64,000 nt of DNA from Banduia mediterranea (GCF_031846245.1 NZ_JAVRIC010000014.1:39797-103796), one strand, 5' to 3'; positions 52,776 to 62,198 are shown, numbered from the stretch's first letter. The notes: a model not told the origin generated them from the letters alone. A program made the numbers and translations.

Positions 52776-54683
52776 TTACACCACCGGCGCGAACTCGTCC
52801 GGGTCCAGGGCATAGACGCGCACGCCGCCCTTGCCGGCGAGCTTGGCGGTGTACATCGCCTCGTCGCTGCGCTGGGTCACGGCAGCCCCGTCGCCGTCTC
52901 GGCCGTCGAAGGTACTGATGCCGACCGAGGCATGCACCCGCAGGCTGTGCTCGCGGACCGGGAACGGTTGCGACAGCGCCGCCAACAGGCGTTCGGCAAC
53001 GCCAACGGCCTGCGCGGTATCGGCGATCGTCTCCAGCAACAGGGCGAACTCGTCGCCGCCGATCCGCGCGAGCACATCGTGCGCCTCGGCGATCTCGGCC
53101 ATGCGCGCGGCGGCATGCCTGAGCAGGGCATCACCGGCGGCATGGCCGAAGCGGTCGTTGATCCGTTTGAAATCGTCGAGATCGATATACAGCATGGCGC
53201 CGCGCGTGCCCTTGAGCTGGGCCCGCAACACCGCGCGCTTGAGCGCTTCCTGGAACAGGCGGCGATTGCCGAGCCCTGTGAGCGTGTCGTAGTTGGCAAG
53301 CTGCGCCAGCTTCTTCAGCGCCATCTGCCGCCGATCGGTTTCCAGCGAGAACTTGTCGAGCACCGCGTTGTAGAACATCGCGATGCGCGCCGCCTCGGTT
53401 TCCGGCTCGACTTCGATGTGCTGTGAGAACTCGCCGCGTCGCGCCTGACGGTCCATCTGCACGATCAGATCCAGCACCGCACTGCTGGCACCGTGCTCGG
53501 CGATATTGAGCCCGATACGCTCGTCGTCCTCGCTGACCCGCAAGGGCAGAAAGTGGTTGGCCAGCTTCAGCAACACATAGGAGACACCGAAGGAATACAG
53601 GCCGATCGTGCTCACGCCCAGCGCCTGAATCTGCAGTTGCTGCCAGCGCGACACGCCCTCGCCCCAGCTTCCATCCGGCGCGCACACGGCCACGGCCAGG
53701 GTGCCCCAGACACCGGCGAACAGATGCACCGGCACCGCGCCCACTGCGTCGTCGATCTGCAGGCGTTCCAGCATCTGCATGCCGAGCACGCAGACCAGAC
53801 CACCAACGGCGCCCACCAGCAAGGCCGCGGCCGGCGACACGATATGACAGTTGGCGGTGATCGCGACCAGACCGGCAAGCACGCCGTTCATGATCTTGTC
53901 CACCGCTGGCCGGCCCATCGTCCGCCAGGTCAACACCCCGGCGGCGATGCCGCCGGCCGCGGCGCCGAGAGCCGTATTGACGATGATCAGCGGCACGTCG
54001 GCGGTGAAACCCAGCGTGCTGCCACCATTGAAACCGAACCAGCCGACCCACAGCAGAAACACGCCCAGCGTCGCCACCGGCAGGTTGTGACCCTCGATCG
54101 GCCGACCGTTCGGCCCGAAGCGACCGACCCGCGGGCCGATGATCATCAGGCAGGCCAGCGAGGCCCAGCCGCCGACCGAATGCACCACGGTGGACCCGGC
54201 GAAGTCGATGAAGCCGAGCTGCGCCAGCCAGCCGCTGGCGGTCCCTTCGAGCGCGCCACCCCAGGCCCAGTGGCCGATCACAGGGTAGACCAGCATCGAC
54301 ACCACCAGTGCCGACACACAATACGCCGAGAACCGCATGCGCTCGGCAACGGCGCCGGAGATGATGGTCGTGGCGGTGCCGCAGAACGCGAGCTGGAAGA
54401 TGAAGAACACGTACATCCACGGCGACACCTCGCCGAACAGCATATCCGGCGTGGTGCCCACGAGGCCGTGCCAGCTGGCACCGAACATCAGGCCGAAACC
54501 GACCAGGCCGAACAGGACCGAGGCGATACAGAAATCGATGAGATTCTTGAACGCCACGTTGATGCTGTTCTTGGCGCGCACCAGACCGGACTCGACGCAG
54601 GTGAAGCCGGCCTGCATCGACACCACCAGCACGGCGCAGATCAGCATCCAGAACTGGTCGAATGTGTTGTGGTCAATCGGCAT
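52776..54683 (-). CDS. Ammonium transporter fused to a GGDEF diguanylate cyclase
   Basis: The 635-residue protein combines an Amt/MEP channel (about residues 1-400, eleven helices) with a cytoplasmic GGDEF domain (about residues 465-630). The Amt part has the twin pore histidines (VVHSVGGWAS and VPVHLFAGVWG) and a family-typical N-terminus. The GGDEF motif is intact, with YDTLTGLGNRRLF and DLDDFKRINDRFGHAAGD preceding it. No EAL domain, no RxxD autoinhibitory site clearly seen. The fusion probably couples ammonium transport or sensing to cyclic di-GMP; the direction of the response is unknown. It has no glnK neighbour. Confidence 0.93.
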   Translation of the reverse strand: MPIDHNTFDQFWMLICAVLVVSMQAGFTCVESGLVRAKNSINVAFKNLIDFCIASVLFGLVGFGLMFGASWHGLVGTTPDMLFGEVSPWMYVFFIFQLAFCGTATTIISGAVAERMRFSAYCVSALVVSMLVYPVIGHWAWGGALEGTASGWLAQLGFIDFAGSTVVHSVGGWASLACLMIIGPRVGRFGPNGRPIEGHNLPVATLGVFLLWVGWFGFNGGSTLGFTADVPLIIVNTALGAAAGGIAAGVLTWRTMGRPAVDKIMNGVLAGLVAITANCHIVSPAAALLVGAVGGLVCVLGMQMLERLQIDDAVGAVPVHLFAGVWGTLAVAVCAPDGSWGEGVSRWQQLQIQALGVSTIGLYSFGVSYVLLKLANHFLPLRVSEDDERIGLNIAEHGASSAVLDLIVQMDRQARRGEFSQHIEVEPETEAARIAMFYNAVLDKFSLETDRRQMALKKLAQLANYDTLTGLGNRRLFQEALKRAVLRAQLKGTRGAMLYIDLDDFKRINDRFGHAAGDALLRHAAARMAEIAEAHDVLARIGGDEFALLLETIADTAQAVGVAERLLAALSQPFPVREHSLRVHASVGISTFDGRDGDGAAVTQRSDEAMYTAKLAGKGGVRVYALDPDEFAPVV

Positions 54684-54781
54684 GAATCAAGTGATCGCCT
54701 GTCTGGAAGTATTCGGAGCACGGACACACCCTGCGCCGTCGCGGGCGGGATTCTTGCTGCGCGTGAGTCCGCGAAACCACA

Positions 54782-55990
54782 ATGCAGACGCTGATGGCGA
54801 AGCTTCGAAAAAACACGAGCGGATGCATCCTTGCCGCCTGCACGGTGCTGGCCGGCTTCACCGCATCGGCGCAGGAACAGGCAAGGCCCGGCTTCGAGAA
54901 TGCACCCACCATCCCGCCCAACGCGGCCACGGTGGGTGAATGCGCGTCTTCGGCCGACGCACGGCTCGATTCGGCCTCCGAAACACCGGACGTCGCCATC
55001 GACGAGGCCGTGCTTTCGCAAGCTTTTCGTGAACTCGGCAGGGCTGCCGGTACGGCCGACCCGGCCTGCGTGCCCGCCCTGCGCGCTCGATTGCACGCGC
55101 TTCGCCGGCTCGGCGATCGGGCGGAACTGGCCGCATTCGACGAGGGGACCACGATCGCCGAGGCGCTGCGCCAACAGGCGCCGCAACTCGAACTGAAGGC
55201 CGGCGACGTGCTGCTGCTGCGCAGCCCACAGGTGGTGTCGGCGGCCGTAGGCCAGATCGGCCTGTCCGGCAGCGATTTCTCGCATGCGGCGATCATCGGT
55301 CTCGCACCGGTATGGCGCACGCTCGACGTGGTCGAGGCGCTGGCCGGCGACGGTGTGCGCGCCGAAGCACTGGAGGAATGGCTGGACAAGCCATTCGTGC
55401 GTTTCGCAGTACTGCGACATCGCGTCCCCGAGATTGCGCAGCAGGCCGCCGTCGCCGCCTACACCGACGCCAGCGAACGTGTCGCGGACGATCTCTGGTA
55501 CGACTTCAAGTTGATCCTCGACGACAGCCAGCGCCTCTACTGCACCGAGGTGATCCGTCAGGCCTATGCGCGCGCGGCGCCGCAGGCCGCGCCGGTGCCG
55601 CAGCACCTGTCGAACGTCGGCGCCCTGGTCGAAACCTTCCCGATGCAGGAACTCGGCGCCACCGGCCGCGAAGTGTTCCTGGCCGACGACCTGCAACTGG
55701 ACCCGCGTTTCGAGACGATCCTGGAATTGCGCGCACCCGCCGCCGTGGCACGCAGCGAGCGCATGGACCAGGCGTTTCGCGCAATCTTCGCGCGCCTGCG
55801 CGGACCGCAGCGCGAAGCGGCGCTGGCCGAGATCGACGCGGCGATACCACCCGGCCCACTGGCCGTGACCTACGCCTTCGGCGGCGGCTACTTCGAATAC
55901 CAGCGCCTGCCGCCGGCCTCACGCGGCCGGATCGCCGGGCTTGCGAATCTGGTGACGCAGCGGATGAAGGCGGAGGATTCGGAGCGCTGA
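54782..55990 (+). CDS. YiiX/permuted NlpC/P60-like cysteine hydrolase
   Basis: The 402-residue secreted protein has a signal peptide (cleaved near TASAQ) and a central domain like the YiiX/YebB permuted papain fold: GDVLLLRS followed by DFSHAAIIG (histidine) and later WYDFKLIL and LYCTEVIRQAYARA (candidate catalytic cysteine). Such enzymes may cleave peptides, amides or lipid acyl groups. The substrate cannot be told. An ATG four codons later is an alternative start. It is divergent from the amt-GGDEF gene by 98 bases. Confidence 0.75.
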   Translation: MQTLMAKLRKNTSGCILAACTVLAGFTASAQEQARPGFENAPTIPPNAATVGECASSADARLDSASETPDVAIDEAVLSQAFRELGRAAGTADPACVPALRARLHALRRLGDRAELAAFDEGTTIAEALRQQAPQLELKAGDVLLLRSPQVVSAAVGQIGLSGSDFSHAAIIGLAPVWRTLDVVEALAGDGVRAEALEEWLDKPFVRFAVLRHRVPEIAQQAAVAAYTDASERVADDLWYDFKLILDDSQRLYCTEVIRQAYARAAPQAAPVPQHLSNVGALVETFPMQELGATGREVFLADDLQLDPRFETILELRAPAAVARSERMDQAFRAIFARLRGPQREAALAEIDAAIPPGPLAVTYAFGGGYFEYQRLPPASRGRIAGLANLVTQRMKAEDSER

Positions 55991-56020
55991 GCGCCGTTCC
56001 CGCGTCTAACTGCCGCAGGA

Positions 56021-56061
56021 GGCACCCCGCAGAATGAACCTGCTGCGGCATGGCCGTTGCC
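56021..56061 (+). repeat. Dispersed repeat core, copy 1
   Basis: This 41-base segment matches the reverse complement of 58116-58156 with a single mismatch. The segment ends with the arm GCGGCATGGCCGTT. A short preceding region (56008-56020) corresponds to a degraded second arm. The element is inverted relative to the copy at 58116. Confidence 0.8.
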
Positions 56062-56091
56062 CTCACCCACCGCTCGCTGCGCGAGCTTTGT

Positions 56092-57030
56092 TTATAGAAA
56101 GGGCAGGATCGGTCCGGCCGGCACGATGCCGCTAGGATTGATCTGCCTGTGGCTGCTGTAATAGTGCTGCTTGATGTGCCTGAAGTTCACGGTGCTGCCG
56201 ATCTGCGGAATTGCGTACAGGCGCTCCAGATAGGCTTCGAGCCGCGCATAGTCCTTGATCCGCCGCAGATTGCACTTGAAGTGGCCGTGATAGACGGCAT
56301 CGAAGCGGATCAGCGTGGTGAACAAGCGGATGTCGGCCTCGCTGAGCTGTTCGCCGACCAGCCAGTCGCGGCCCTTCAGGTGCGTCTCCAGCCAGTCGAG
56401 CGCGCAAAACAGTTCGCCGACCGCTTCATCGTAGGCCGCCTGCGTGCTCGCGAAGCCGGCCTTGTAGACCCCGTTGTTGACCTGATCGTAGACGCGCGCA
56501 TTGACCGCATCGATCTGCTCGCGCCGTTCGGCCGGATACAGGTCATGCAGGTCCCGATTGGCGTAAGCATCGAAGGCGCGATTGAGCATTCGCAGCAGAT
56601 CGGCCGATTCGTTGTTGACGATGCTGCCGTGGCGCCTGTCCCACAGCACCGGCACGGTCACGCGACCGGAATAATCCGGTTTGGCGCGCACATAGAGCTC
56701 ATGCAGATGCCGGGCGCCGAACAGCGGGTCGGGAATGCAGTCGCGGCCGTCGCTGAAACTCCAGCCCTGCTCGCCCATATAAGGATCGACGATCGATACC
56801 GGAATCGCCTCTTCCAGGCCCTTGAGCGCGCGTACGATCAGCGTGCGATGCGCCCAGGGGCAGGCCAGTGACACGTACAGCCGGTAGCGCCCCGGTTCAG
56901 CCGGATAGCGCGCATCGGGATCGGTTTCCACGCTGTCGCGGAACGAGGAGTCCCAGCGCACGAAGCGACCCTCGTTGTTGTCGGTGTCGTATCCAGCCTG
57001 CTGCCAGATCCCATCAACCAGCTTGCCCAT
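56092..57030 (-). CDS. yqjG: Glutathionyl-hydroquinone reductase
   Basis: This 312-residue enzyme, an Xi-class glutathione transferase, removes glutathione from glutathionyl-hydroquinones. The catalytic Cys is in SLACPWAHRTLIV. The C-terminal helical domain with DARLEAYLERLYAIPQIGS-like text (YARLEAYLERLYAIPQIGST) and NFRHIKQHYYSSH is family-typical. The ATG at 57030 begins MGKLVDGIWQ. It may protect a quinone-rich cell; that link is inference. Confidence 0.93.
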   Translation of the reverse strand: MGKLVDGIWQQAGYDTDNNEGRFVRWDSSFRDSVETDPDARYPAEPGRYRLYVSLACPWAHRTLIVRALKGLEEAIPVSIVDPYMGEQGWSFSDGRDCIPDPLFGARHLHELYVRAKPDYSGRVTVPVLWDRRHGSIVNNESADLLRMLNRAFDAYANRDLHDLYPAERREQIDAVNARVYDQVNNGVYKAGFASTQAAYDEAVGELFCALDWLETHLKGRDWLVGEQLSEADIRLFTTLIRFDAVYHGHFKCNLRRIKDYARLEAYLERLYAIPQIGSTVNFRHIKQHYYSSHRQINPSGIVPAGPILPFL

Positions 57031-57104
57031 GGGCTCGCTCCTGTTCGTGTCTGGACTCGACGGTGCCAGCCGCGCCTGAATCGGGCTTGAGCGGCTTGTA
57101 TGGT

Positions 57105-57731
57105 CTATCCCGCGTCCCGCTCCGATTCGAGCGCCGCGACCCGTGCTTCGAGGGCATCGATGCGGGCAAGCAGGGTGGCGCTGTCGGTGCCGCCCCGGCT
57201 GTTGCCGCCGGATACCGGTTCGGCAGGAATCGCATCCTCGCCGCACAGCAGATGGGCGAAGCGCGACGCGGCCTGCCCCGGTGCGCGCGGCAACTGCTTG
57301 ACCAGCGGCTCGGCTCGATCGCTCAGCAGCTCCAGTGCTTCGTCGACGCCGGCGGCATCGCCCGGGCCACCCAGGGCGCTGGCGTTGCTGCGCAGCTCCG
57401 CGGCGGTCTGCGGGCCGCGCAGCATCAGCGTGACCAGCAGCGCCATGGTCGGAGCCTTGAGCAGCATCTGGTGCTGGAACTGCTGGCGCCATTTCGGCAC
57501 GCGGCCGCTGTAGTCGTCACGCGTGGCGAACTTCATGGCTTCGAGGTCCGCCAGGGCGCCGCCGACGTCGCGTTCGCTCAGGCTCATGATCGGATTGCGC
57601 ACGGTCTTCTGGTTGCAGGCGGCCATGATCGCGTTGACGGTCATCGGGTAGTACTGCGGCGTGGTGATCGATTTCTCGACGAGCGAGGCGATCACACGGG
57701 CCTGGGCGGGCGTCAGCAAGGGGTCGGACAT
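57105..57731 (-). CDS. yceH: YceH-family (UPF0502) protein
   Basis: The 208-residue protein begins MSDPLLTPAQARVIASLVEK and has VNAIMAACNQKTVRNPIM and the winged-helix-like LMLRGPQTAAELRSNA typical of YceH/UPF0502. A C-terminal coiled coil (ARIDALEARVAALESERD) follows. Function is unknown. It lies 74 bases upstream of yqjG in the same orientation and may be its operon partner. Confidence 0.9.
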   Translation of the reverse strand: MSDPLLTPAQARVIASLVEKSITTPQYYPMTVNAIMAACNQKTVRNPIMSLSERDVGGALADLEAMKFATRDDYSGRVPKWRQQFQHQMLLKAPTMALLVTLMLRGPQTAAELRSNASALGGPGDAAGVDEALELLSDRAEPLVKQLPRAPGQAASRFAHLLCGEDAIPAEPVSGGNSRGGTDSATLLARIDALEARVAALESERDAG

Positions 57732-58286
57732 GGAGGCTCGGCTATGGCGGGGTCGTGGCGCGATCTTAGGGCAGCGACGAGGCCGGTCAAGCCCGCTCGA
57801 TGGGCGACTCCGCACGCAGCGGCCTTTCGCGCGACAAACGTCATGGTCGTTGTGGGATCATGGCCGCACCGCAAGAGCGGATATGACGGCAGGGATGGAA
57901 CGAACCTCGACACGAGGCGCGTTCCTGCGGAACCAGCCAGGTCTCGGGCCTGGTCGGTTCACGCCAAGAGGACAAGCAATGACCACTGCCCGACTGCAAA
58001 CCGCGGGTTCGCGGCCGTCGGCTGCGGCCGCTGCTGCCCTTCGCGATGACGGGCCTGTTCGGCCTGAATCCGGCCGCGCGCGCCGAAGCGCCCGATGCCG
58101 ACGACGCGACACAAGGGCAACGGCCATGCCGCAGCAGATTCATTCTGCGGGGTGCCGCTTGGCGGCATGGCCGTTAGACGATCAGCCGGCGCACTTGCGC
58201 GATTCGTTCAAAACGCTTCGAATCGTCGGTATCCGCAGGCTCGCACGCCTCGCGTCGGCCGCATTCGAACCACTGAGGAGAGAACC
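57732..58286. other. 555-base region with a decayed signal-peptide ORF and a repeat
   Basis: An ATG at 57979 has AGAGGA upstream. In its own frame the product is unconvincing, but a +1 change after a few codons gives [19 protein letters not shown] and [13 protein letters not shown], which reads as a signal peptide with cleavage at ARA. This is then interrupted by the repeat at 58116. It may be the start of a lost secreted protein. The remainder holds no gene I can support; the glpK promoter should lie near 58180-58280. Confidence 0.4.
58116..58175 (-). repeat. Dispersed repeat with 14-bp terminal inverted arms, copy 2
   Basis: The arms AACGGCCATGCCGC (58119-58132) and GCGGCATGGCCGTT (58162-58175) are perfect inverted complements defining a 57-base unit. 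The core 58116-58156 matches the copy at 56021 in opposite orientation with one mismatch. Together they look like a REP-like or miniature transposable element. Confidence 0.85.
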
Positions 58287-59768
58287 ATGAGCGCGATATT
58301 GTCGATCGACCAGGGAACCACCAGCACGCGTGCCATCGTGTTCGACCGCGAAGGGCGCAAGCTCGGCAGCGCGCAGCGCGAACTGGAACAGTCCTACCCG
58401 CATTCCGGCTGGGTCGAGCACGACCCGGAACAGATCTGGGCCGACACCGTGGAATGCCTGCGCGGCGCGCTCAAGGACGCCGATCTGTCGGTCGGCGACA
58501 TCGCCGCCTGCGGCATCACCAACCAGCGCGAAACCACCGTGGTCTGGGACCGCAAGACCGGCAAGCCGATCTATCCGGCGATCGTCTGGCAGGACCGGCG
58601 CACCTTCGAGTGGTGCAAGCAGCGCAAGTCCGACGAACGCGACGCCTGGATCGCCGACCGCAGCGGCCTGCTGCTGGACCCGTACTTCTCGGCCACCAAG
58701 GTCGGCTGGATACTCGACAACGTGGACGGCGCGCGTGAACGTGCCGAACGCGGCGAACTGGCCTTCGGCACCATCGATTGCTGGTTGATCTGGAACATGA
58801 CCGGCGGCGAACGTCATGTCACCGACGCCACCAATGCCTGTCGCACGATGCTGTTCAACGTGCGCACCCAGGACTGGGACGAAGATCTGCTGGAATTCTT
58901 CGGCGTGCCGCGCGCGCTATTGCCGGAGGTGCTCGACAGCGCCGCCGAGTTCTGCCGCATGGACGCAGACATACTCGGCGAGCCCTTGGTGGTCGGCGGC
59001 GTGGCCGGTGATCAGCAGGCCGCGACCATCGGGCAGGCCTGTTTCGAGCCCGGCATGATCAAGTCCACCTACGGCACCGGTTGTTTCATGGTGCTCAACC
59101 TCGGCAAGGAATTCGTGCGCTCGGAGCATCGCCTGCTGACGACCACGGCCTACCGGCTCAACGGCGAGGTCACGTATGCGCTGGAGGGCAGCATCTTCAT
59201 CGCCGGCGCCGCGGTGCAGTGGCTGCGCGACGCGGTGAAGCTGATCGAGCACGCGGCGGATACCGAAGACCTCGCCAAATCACTGCCGGACAATCGCGGC
59301 GTGTATCTGGTGCCGGCCTTCACCGGCCTCGGCGCGCCGTACTGGGACCCGGAGGCACGCGGCGCCATCTTCGGCCTGACGCGCGATACCGGATTCGCCC
59401 ACATCGCCCGGGCCGCGCTGGAATCGGTCTGCTACCAGACGCGTGATCTGATCGAGGCCATGGGCAAGGATGCGAAGCCGCCGCACGAACTGCGTGTCGA
59501 TGGCGGCATGGTGGTCAACGACTGGCTGACGCAGTTTCTCGCCGACACGCTGAAGATTCCGGTGGAACGGCCGCAAGTCGTGGAAACCACGGCGCTGGGT
59601 GCCGCTTACCTGGCCGGCCTGCACGCCGGAGTCTACGAGTCGCTGGACGATATCGCCCAACTCTGGAAGCTCGAGCGTCGCTTCGAGCCGGTGCAGTCGC
59701 CGGAACAGTCCGACACCAATTACGCCGGCTGGCTCAACGCCGTGAAGCGGGTGCGCACCGCCGACTGA
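58287..59768 (+). CDS. glpK: Glycerol kinase
   Basis: The 493-residue FGGY-family kinase makes glycerol 3-phosphate. It starts [20 protein letters not shown] and has family motifs [25 protein letters not shown] and [13 protein letters not shown]. The ATG at 58287 has GAGGAGAG just upstream. No glpF or glpD neighbours are present. Its product could feed the PlsB reaction. Confidence 0.97.
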   Translation: MSAILSIDQGTTSTRAIVFDREGRKLGSAQRELEQSYPHSGWVEHDPEQIWADTVECLRGALKDADLSVGDIAACGITNQRETTVVWDRKTGKPIYPAIVWQDRRTFEWCKQRKSDERDAWIADRSGLLLDPYFSATKVGWILDNVDGARERAERGELAFGTIDCWLIWNMTGGERHVTDATNACRTMLFNVRTQDWDEDLLEFFGVPRALLPEVLDSAAEFCRMDADILGEPLVVGGVAGDQQAATIGQACFEPGMIKSTYGTGCFMVLNLGKEFVRSEHRLLTTTAYRLNGEVTYALEGSIFIAGAAVQWLRDAVKLIEHAADTEDLAKSLPDNRGVYLVPAFTGLGAPYWDPEARGAIFGLTRDTGFAHIARAALESVCYQTRDLIEAMGKDAKPPHELRVDGGMVVNDWLTQFLADTLKIPVERPQVVETTALGAAYLAGLHAGVYESLDDIAQLWKLERRFEPVQSPEQSDTNYAGWLNAVKRVRTAD

Positions 59769-59829
59769 GATGCCGAAGGGCCGCGCGGCGGCGCGGAAAT
59801 CTGCGGATCGCCGGCTCCGCAAACCGGCG

Positions 59830-60801
59830 TCAGGTAGCGCCGCCTGCGGACGCAGCGCCATACAGCGCCTCGATCTCCACCAGCAGTTCGCGGCGACAGA
59901 CCTCGCCTTCCAGCACCCACAGCGGAACGGCCTCGCCAAAGCGCTCGCGCACGCGCTGCGCGACGCGGGCAGCGTCCGCCGCGCGGCGGACATAGACCGT
60001 AAGCGCTTTGGCCACCATCGCCTCGGCATGGCCTGCACGGCGCGCGGCCTCGGCCGCCAGCACCGACAGATTGCGGTGAATCTCGTCGAGTTGTTCCAGC
60101 ACGTCGCCGGCGTGCAGGCTGCGATGTCCGACGATGCTGGCGGTGCCGGACACATACAGCCGATCGCCGCCGCGGCTGCGGTGCAGCGTCGCGCGCGAGA
60201 AGCTCGGACTGCGCGGACCGTATTCGCGCGGATAGCGAAATGCGCTGGTCTGGCGCGGATTCTCGACCTGGAGCCCGCGCCGGCGTGAAGCCAGCCACAC
60301 CAGTTGCAGGCCGCGCGCATGCGTGCCGATCGCGGTGGCCGCCGGCAGACGCGCTTCGATGCCCTGCGCCAGTTCCCAGGCCTCGTAGCGGCCCAGGGCG
60401 AAACGTCGGTAGCGCTCGTTGTCGCCCGCGCCTTCGGTGATTCCGGCCATGAAGTTCCAGACGCGCAGCAGCGCCGGATAGTCGCTGCCGGCCTGAAATG
60501 CGGCGATGCGCCGATACGCCTCGGCCGCCAGTGCCCGCCAGTCACCATCGGGCGGATCGTCGAGGTTCAGGCGTGCCAGCAGCACCTCGCTGTTGTCGGC
60601 GCATTCGATACCCGCGACATGGCGACGCCGCACCGGTGTATCGCTCAGCCAGGTCTGCGTGTCCGGCCCGGACAGCACTCGCAGCGGAACCGCGATCACA
60701 TGCGGTGAACGTACCTCATCGGCGCCGAAGCGCCACTGCGCGAGGCAATAGGCACCGCATGGCGTCTCGGGCGCGGCGCTGATGTGAAACGGGGGATTCA
60801 T
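59830..60801 (-). CDS. Chorismatase-like protein (XanB2/FkbO/Hyg5 family)
   Basis: The 323-residue protein shows an N-terminal half with VWNFMAGITEGAGDNERYRRF and a C-terminal half with YPREYGPRSPSFSRAT, YVSGTASIVGHRSLHAGDV and EQLDEIHRNLSVL, like the RidA-related fold in chorismatases. XanB2 of Xanthomonas makes 3- and 4-hydroxybenzoate from chorismate for xanthomonadin and ubiquinone; FkbO gives dihydroxycyclohexadiene carboxylate. Which product forms here is unknown. It converges with glpK. Confidence 0.8.
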   Translation of the reverse strand: MNPPFHISAAPETPCGAYCLAQWRFGADEVRSPHVIAVPLRVLSGPDTQTWLSDTPVRRRHVAGIECADNSEVLLARLNLDDPPDGDWRALAAEAYRRIAAFQAGSDYPALLRVWNFMAGITEGAGDNERYRRFALGRYEAWELAQGIEARLPAATAIGTHARGLQLVWLASRRRGLQVENPRQTSAFRYPREYGPRSPSFSRATLHRSRGGDRLYVSGTASIVGHRSLHAGDVLEQLDEIHRNLSVLAAEAARRAGHAEAMVAKALTVYVRRAADAARVAQRVRERFGEAVPLWVLEGEVCRRELLVEIEALYGAASAGGAT

Positions 60802-60875
60802 TGGCGCGCATTGTAAGCGCAGGGCGCTGCAGTCGCTGTGAACAGGCCGCCGACAGGTCTGCTGACATTCCGTGG

Positions 60876-60993
60876 GCGAGCGATCTCGATCCGGTTCGGG
60901 AGGTCGGCAAGGACCTGCGCCTTGCCAGCGTGCTCGATCCCTACGGTAATCGGCTGTCGATCATTCAGAACCCCCTGCTCGATCCGAAGAAGC
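60876..60993 (+). pseudogene. C-terminal fragment of a VOC/glyoxalase-fold protein
   Basis: The frame reads SDLDPVREVGKDLRLASVLD followed by PYGNRLSIIQNPLLDP, which matches the last strand and metal-ligand region of glyoxalase/VOC proteins (DPYGNRLxxxQ). No N-terminal part or start is present and the frame runs on without a sensible stop. It is a leftover from a deleted gene. Confidence 0.55.
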
Positions 60994-61008
60994 TGGCCTG
61001 CCCAGACG

Positions 61009-61098
61009 ATGCATCGCGCCGACCGGCTGTTCCAGCTCGTTCGGTACCTGCGCGGTCGGCGTGTGACCACGGCCGCGCAGCTGGCCGAGCGTCTGGAG
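61009..61098 (+). pseudogene. N-terminal HTH fragment of a YafY/WYL-type regulator
   Basis: The ATG at 61009 opens MHRADRLFQLVRYLRGRRVT followed by TAAQLAERLE, the exact style of the first helices in YafY-family HTH regulators, where SxRTVYRDV would follow. The sequence diverges abruptly after this point. Only about 30 codons remain. It lies right after the VOC fragment. Confidence 0.55.
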
Positions 61099-61204
61099 GA
61101 TTTCCTGCGCGCGGTGCGCGCAGATTGCGCGCAGAAAGCGGGTAAGCAAGCCCTGATTCACCTGTCGTGGAGTAAGCTGGGCGCCGAATTCTGCGGAGCC
61201 CCAC

Positions 61205-61801
61205 ATGCAAGCGGACGACAAGCGCAGCCTCAAGCCTGCGGACGCGCTCAAGCGCCGCAGCCGCGGCTGGTTGGTGATTTCGATCGGCCTGATCGCGGTC
61301 GGCGCCGTGGCGGTTGCCCTGCCCGTGGTCGCCGGACTGGCGACCACGCTGCTGATCGGCTGGCTGCTGGTGTTGGCCGCGTTCGCGCACTTCGTGATCA
61401 CTTTCGAGCCGCAACGCCTCGGCAGCCGGATCTGGCATGCGCTGGTCGCGGTGCTGTACGGGCTGGTCGGCACCTATCTGCTGCTGCATCCGGCAGCCGG
61501 GCTGATGTCGCTGACGCTGTTGTTCGCCGTGATGCTGATCGCTGCGGCGATCTTCCGTGTGGCCGCCTATCTGCGACTGCGCCATCTGCGCGGCGCCGGC
61601 TGGCTGCTGCTGGATGCCTTGCTCAGCGTGGTGCTGGGCCTGCTGATCGGTTCGCAGTACCCGCAGAGCAGCGAATGGGCGGTCGGCATGCTGATCGGCG
61701 TGTCGATTCTCGCCAATGGGCTCAGTGGGCTGATGTTCTCGCTGGCGGCGCGGCGCTATGCCGAGTCGCTGGACGAACCCGGCCATTCGGCATCACTCTG
61801 A
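61205..61801 (+). CDS. HdeD/DUF308-family membrane protein
   Basis: The 198-residue protein has six predicted helices arranged as internal repeats of about 27 residues, with GWLVISIGLIAVGAVAVALP and GWLLLDALLSVVLGLLIG typical of HdeD. HdeD of E. coli is linked to acid stress. No acid-resistance genes are nearby. It starts 28 bases before the following lipoprotein and is probably co-transcribed with it. Confidence 0.85.
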   Translation: MQADDKRSLKPADALKRRSRGWLVISIGLIAVGAVAVALPVVAGLATTLLIGWLLVLAAFAHFVITFEPQRLGSRIWHALVAVLYGLVGTYLLLHPAAGLMSLTLLFAVMLIAAAIFRVAAYLRLRHLRGAGWLLLDALLSVVLGLLIGSQYPQSSEWAVGMLIGVSILANGLSGLMFSLAARRYAESLDEPGHSASL

Positions 61802-61829
61802 GATGCCGGACAACGCGAGAGATCCCGAC

Positions 61830-62198
61830 ATGAAACCATCAATCAAGCAGACCACGCTCGTCGCCGCCCTCGCACTGATGCTCGGCGCCTGCGCCAGCAA
61901 AGGGCCGATCATCGACACTCAGGGCGTGGACATGAGCCGCTACGACCAGGATCTGGCGCAGTGCGAAACCTATGCGAGCCAGGTCAACACCGGCGAGCAA
62001 GCCGGCAAGAGCGCCGCGGCCGGAGGGGTGCTCGGCGCGATCTTCGGCGCCATCGTCGGTGACAGTTCAACCGTGGCCAAGGGCGCTGGCGTCGGCGCCG
62101 TGGCCGGTGGTGCGCGCGGCGCGGCCGGCGGTGAGCGGGAGAAGGACCAGGTGGTCAAGAACTGCCTGCGTGGACGCGGTTACAAGGTCTTGAACTAG
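61830..62198 (+). CDS. Glycine-zipper lipoprotein
   Basis: This 122-residue protein has a lipobox (LMLGAC) and a glycine-zipper segment (GKSAAAGGVLGAIFGAIVGD then GAGVGAVAGGARGAAGGERE), then NCLRGRGYKVLN, a C-terminal motif common in small outer-membrane-associated lipoproteins. Two cysteines remain outside the lipobox (CETYAS, NCLRGR). Function is unknown; family members often respond to envelope stress. Confidence 0.85.
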   Translation: MKPSIKQTTLVAALALMLGACASKGPIIDTQGVDMSRYDQDLAQCETYASQVNTGEQAGKSAAAGGVLGAIFGAIVGDSSTVAKGAGVGAVAGGARGAAGGEREKDQVVKNCLRGRGYKVLN

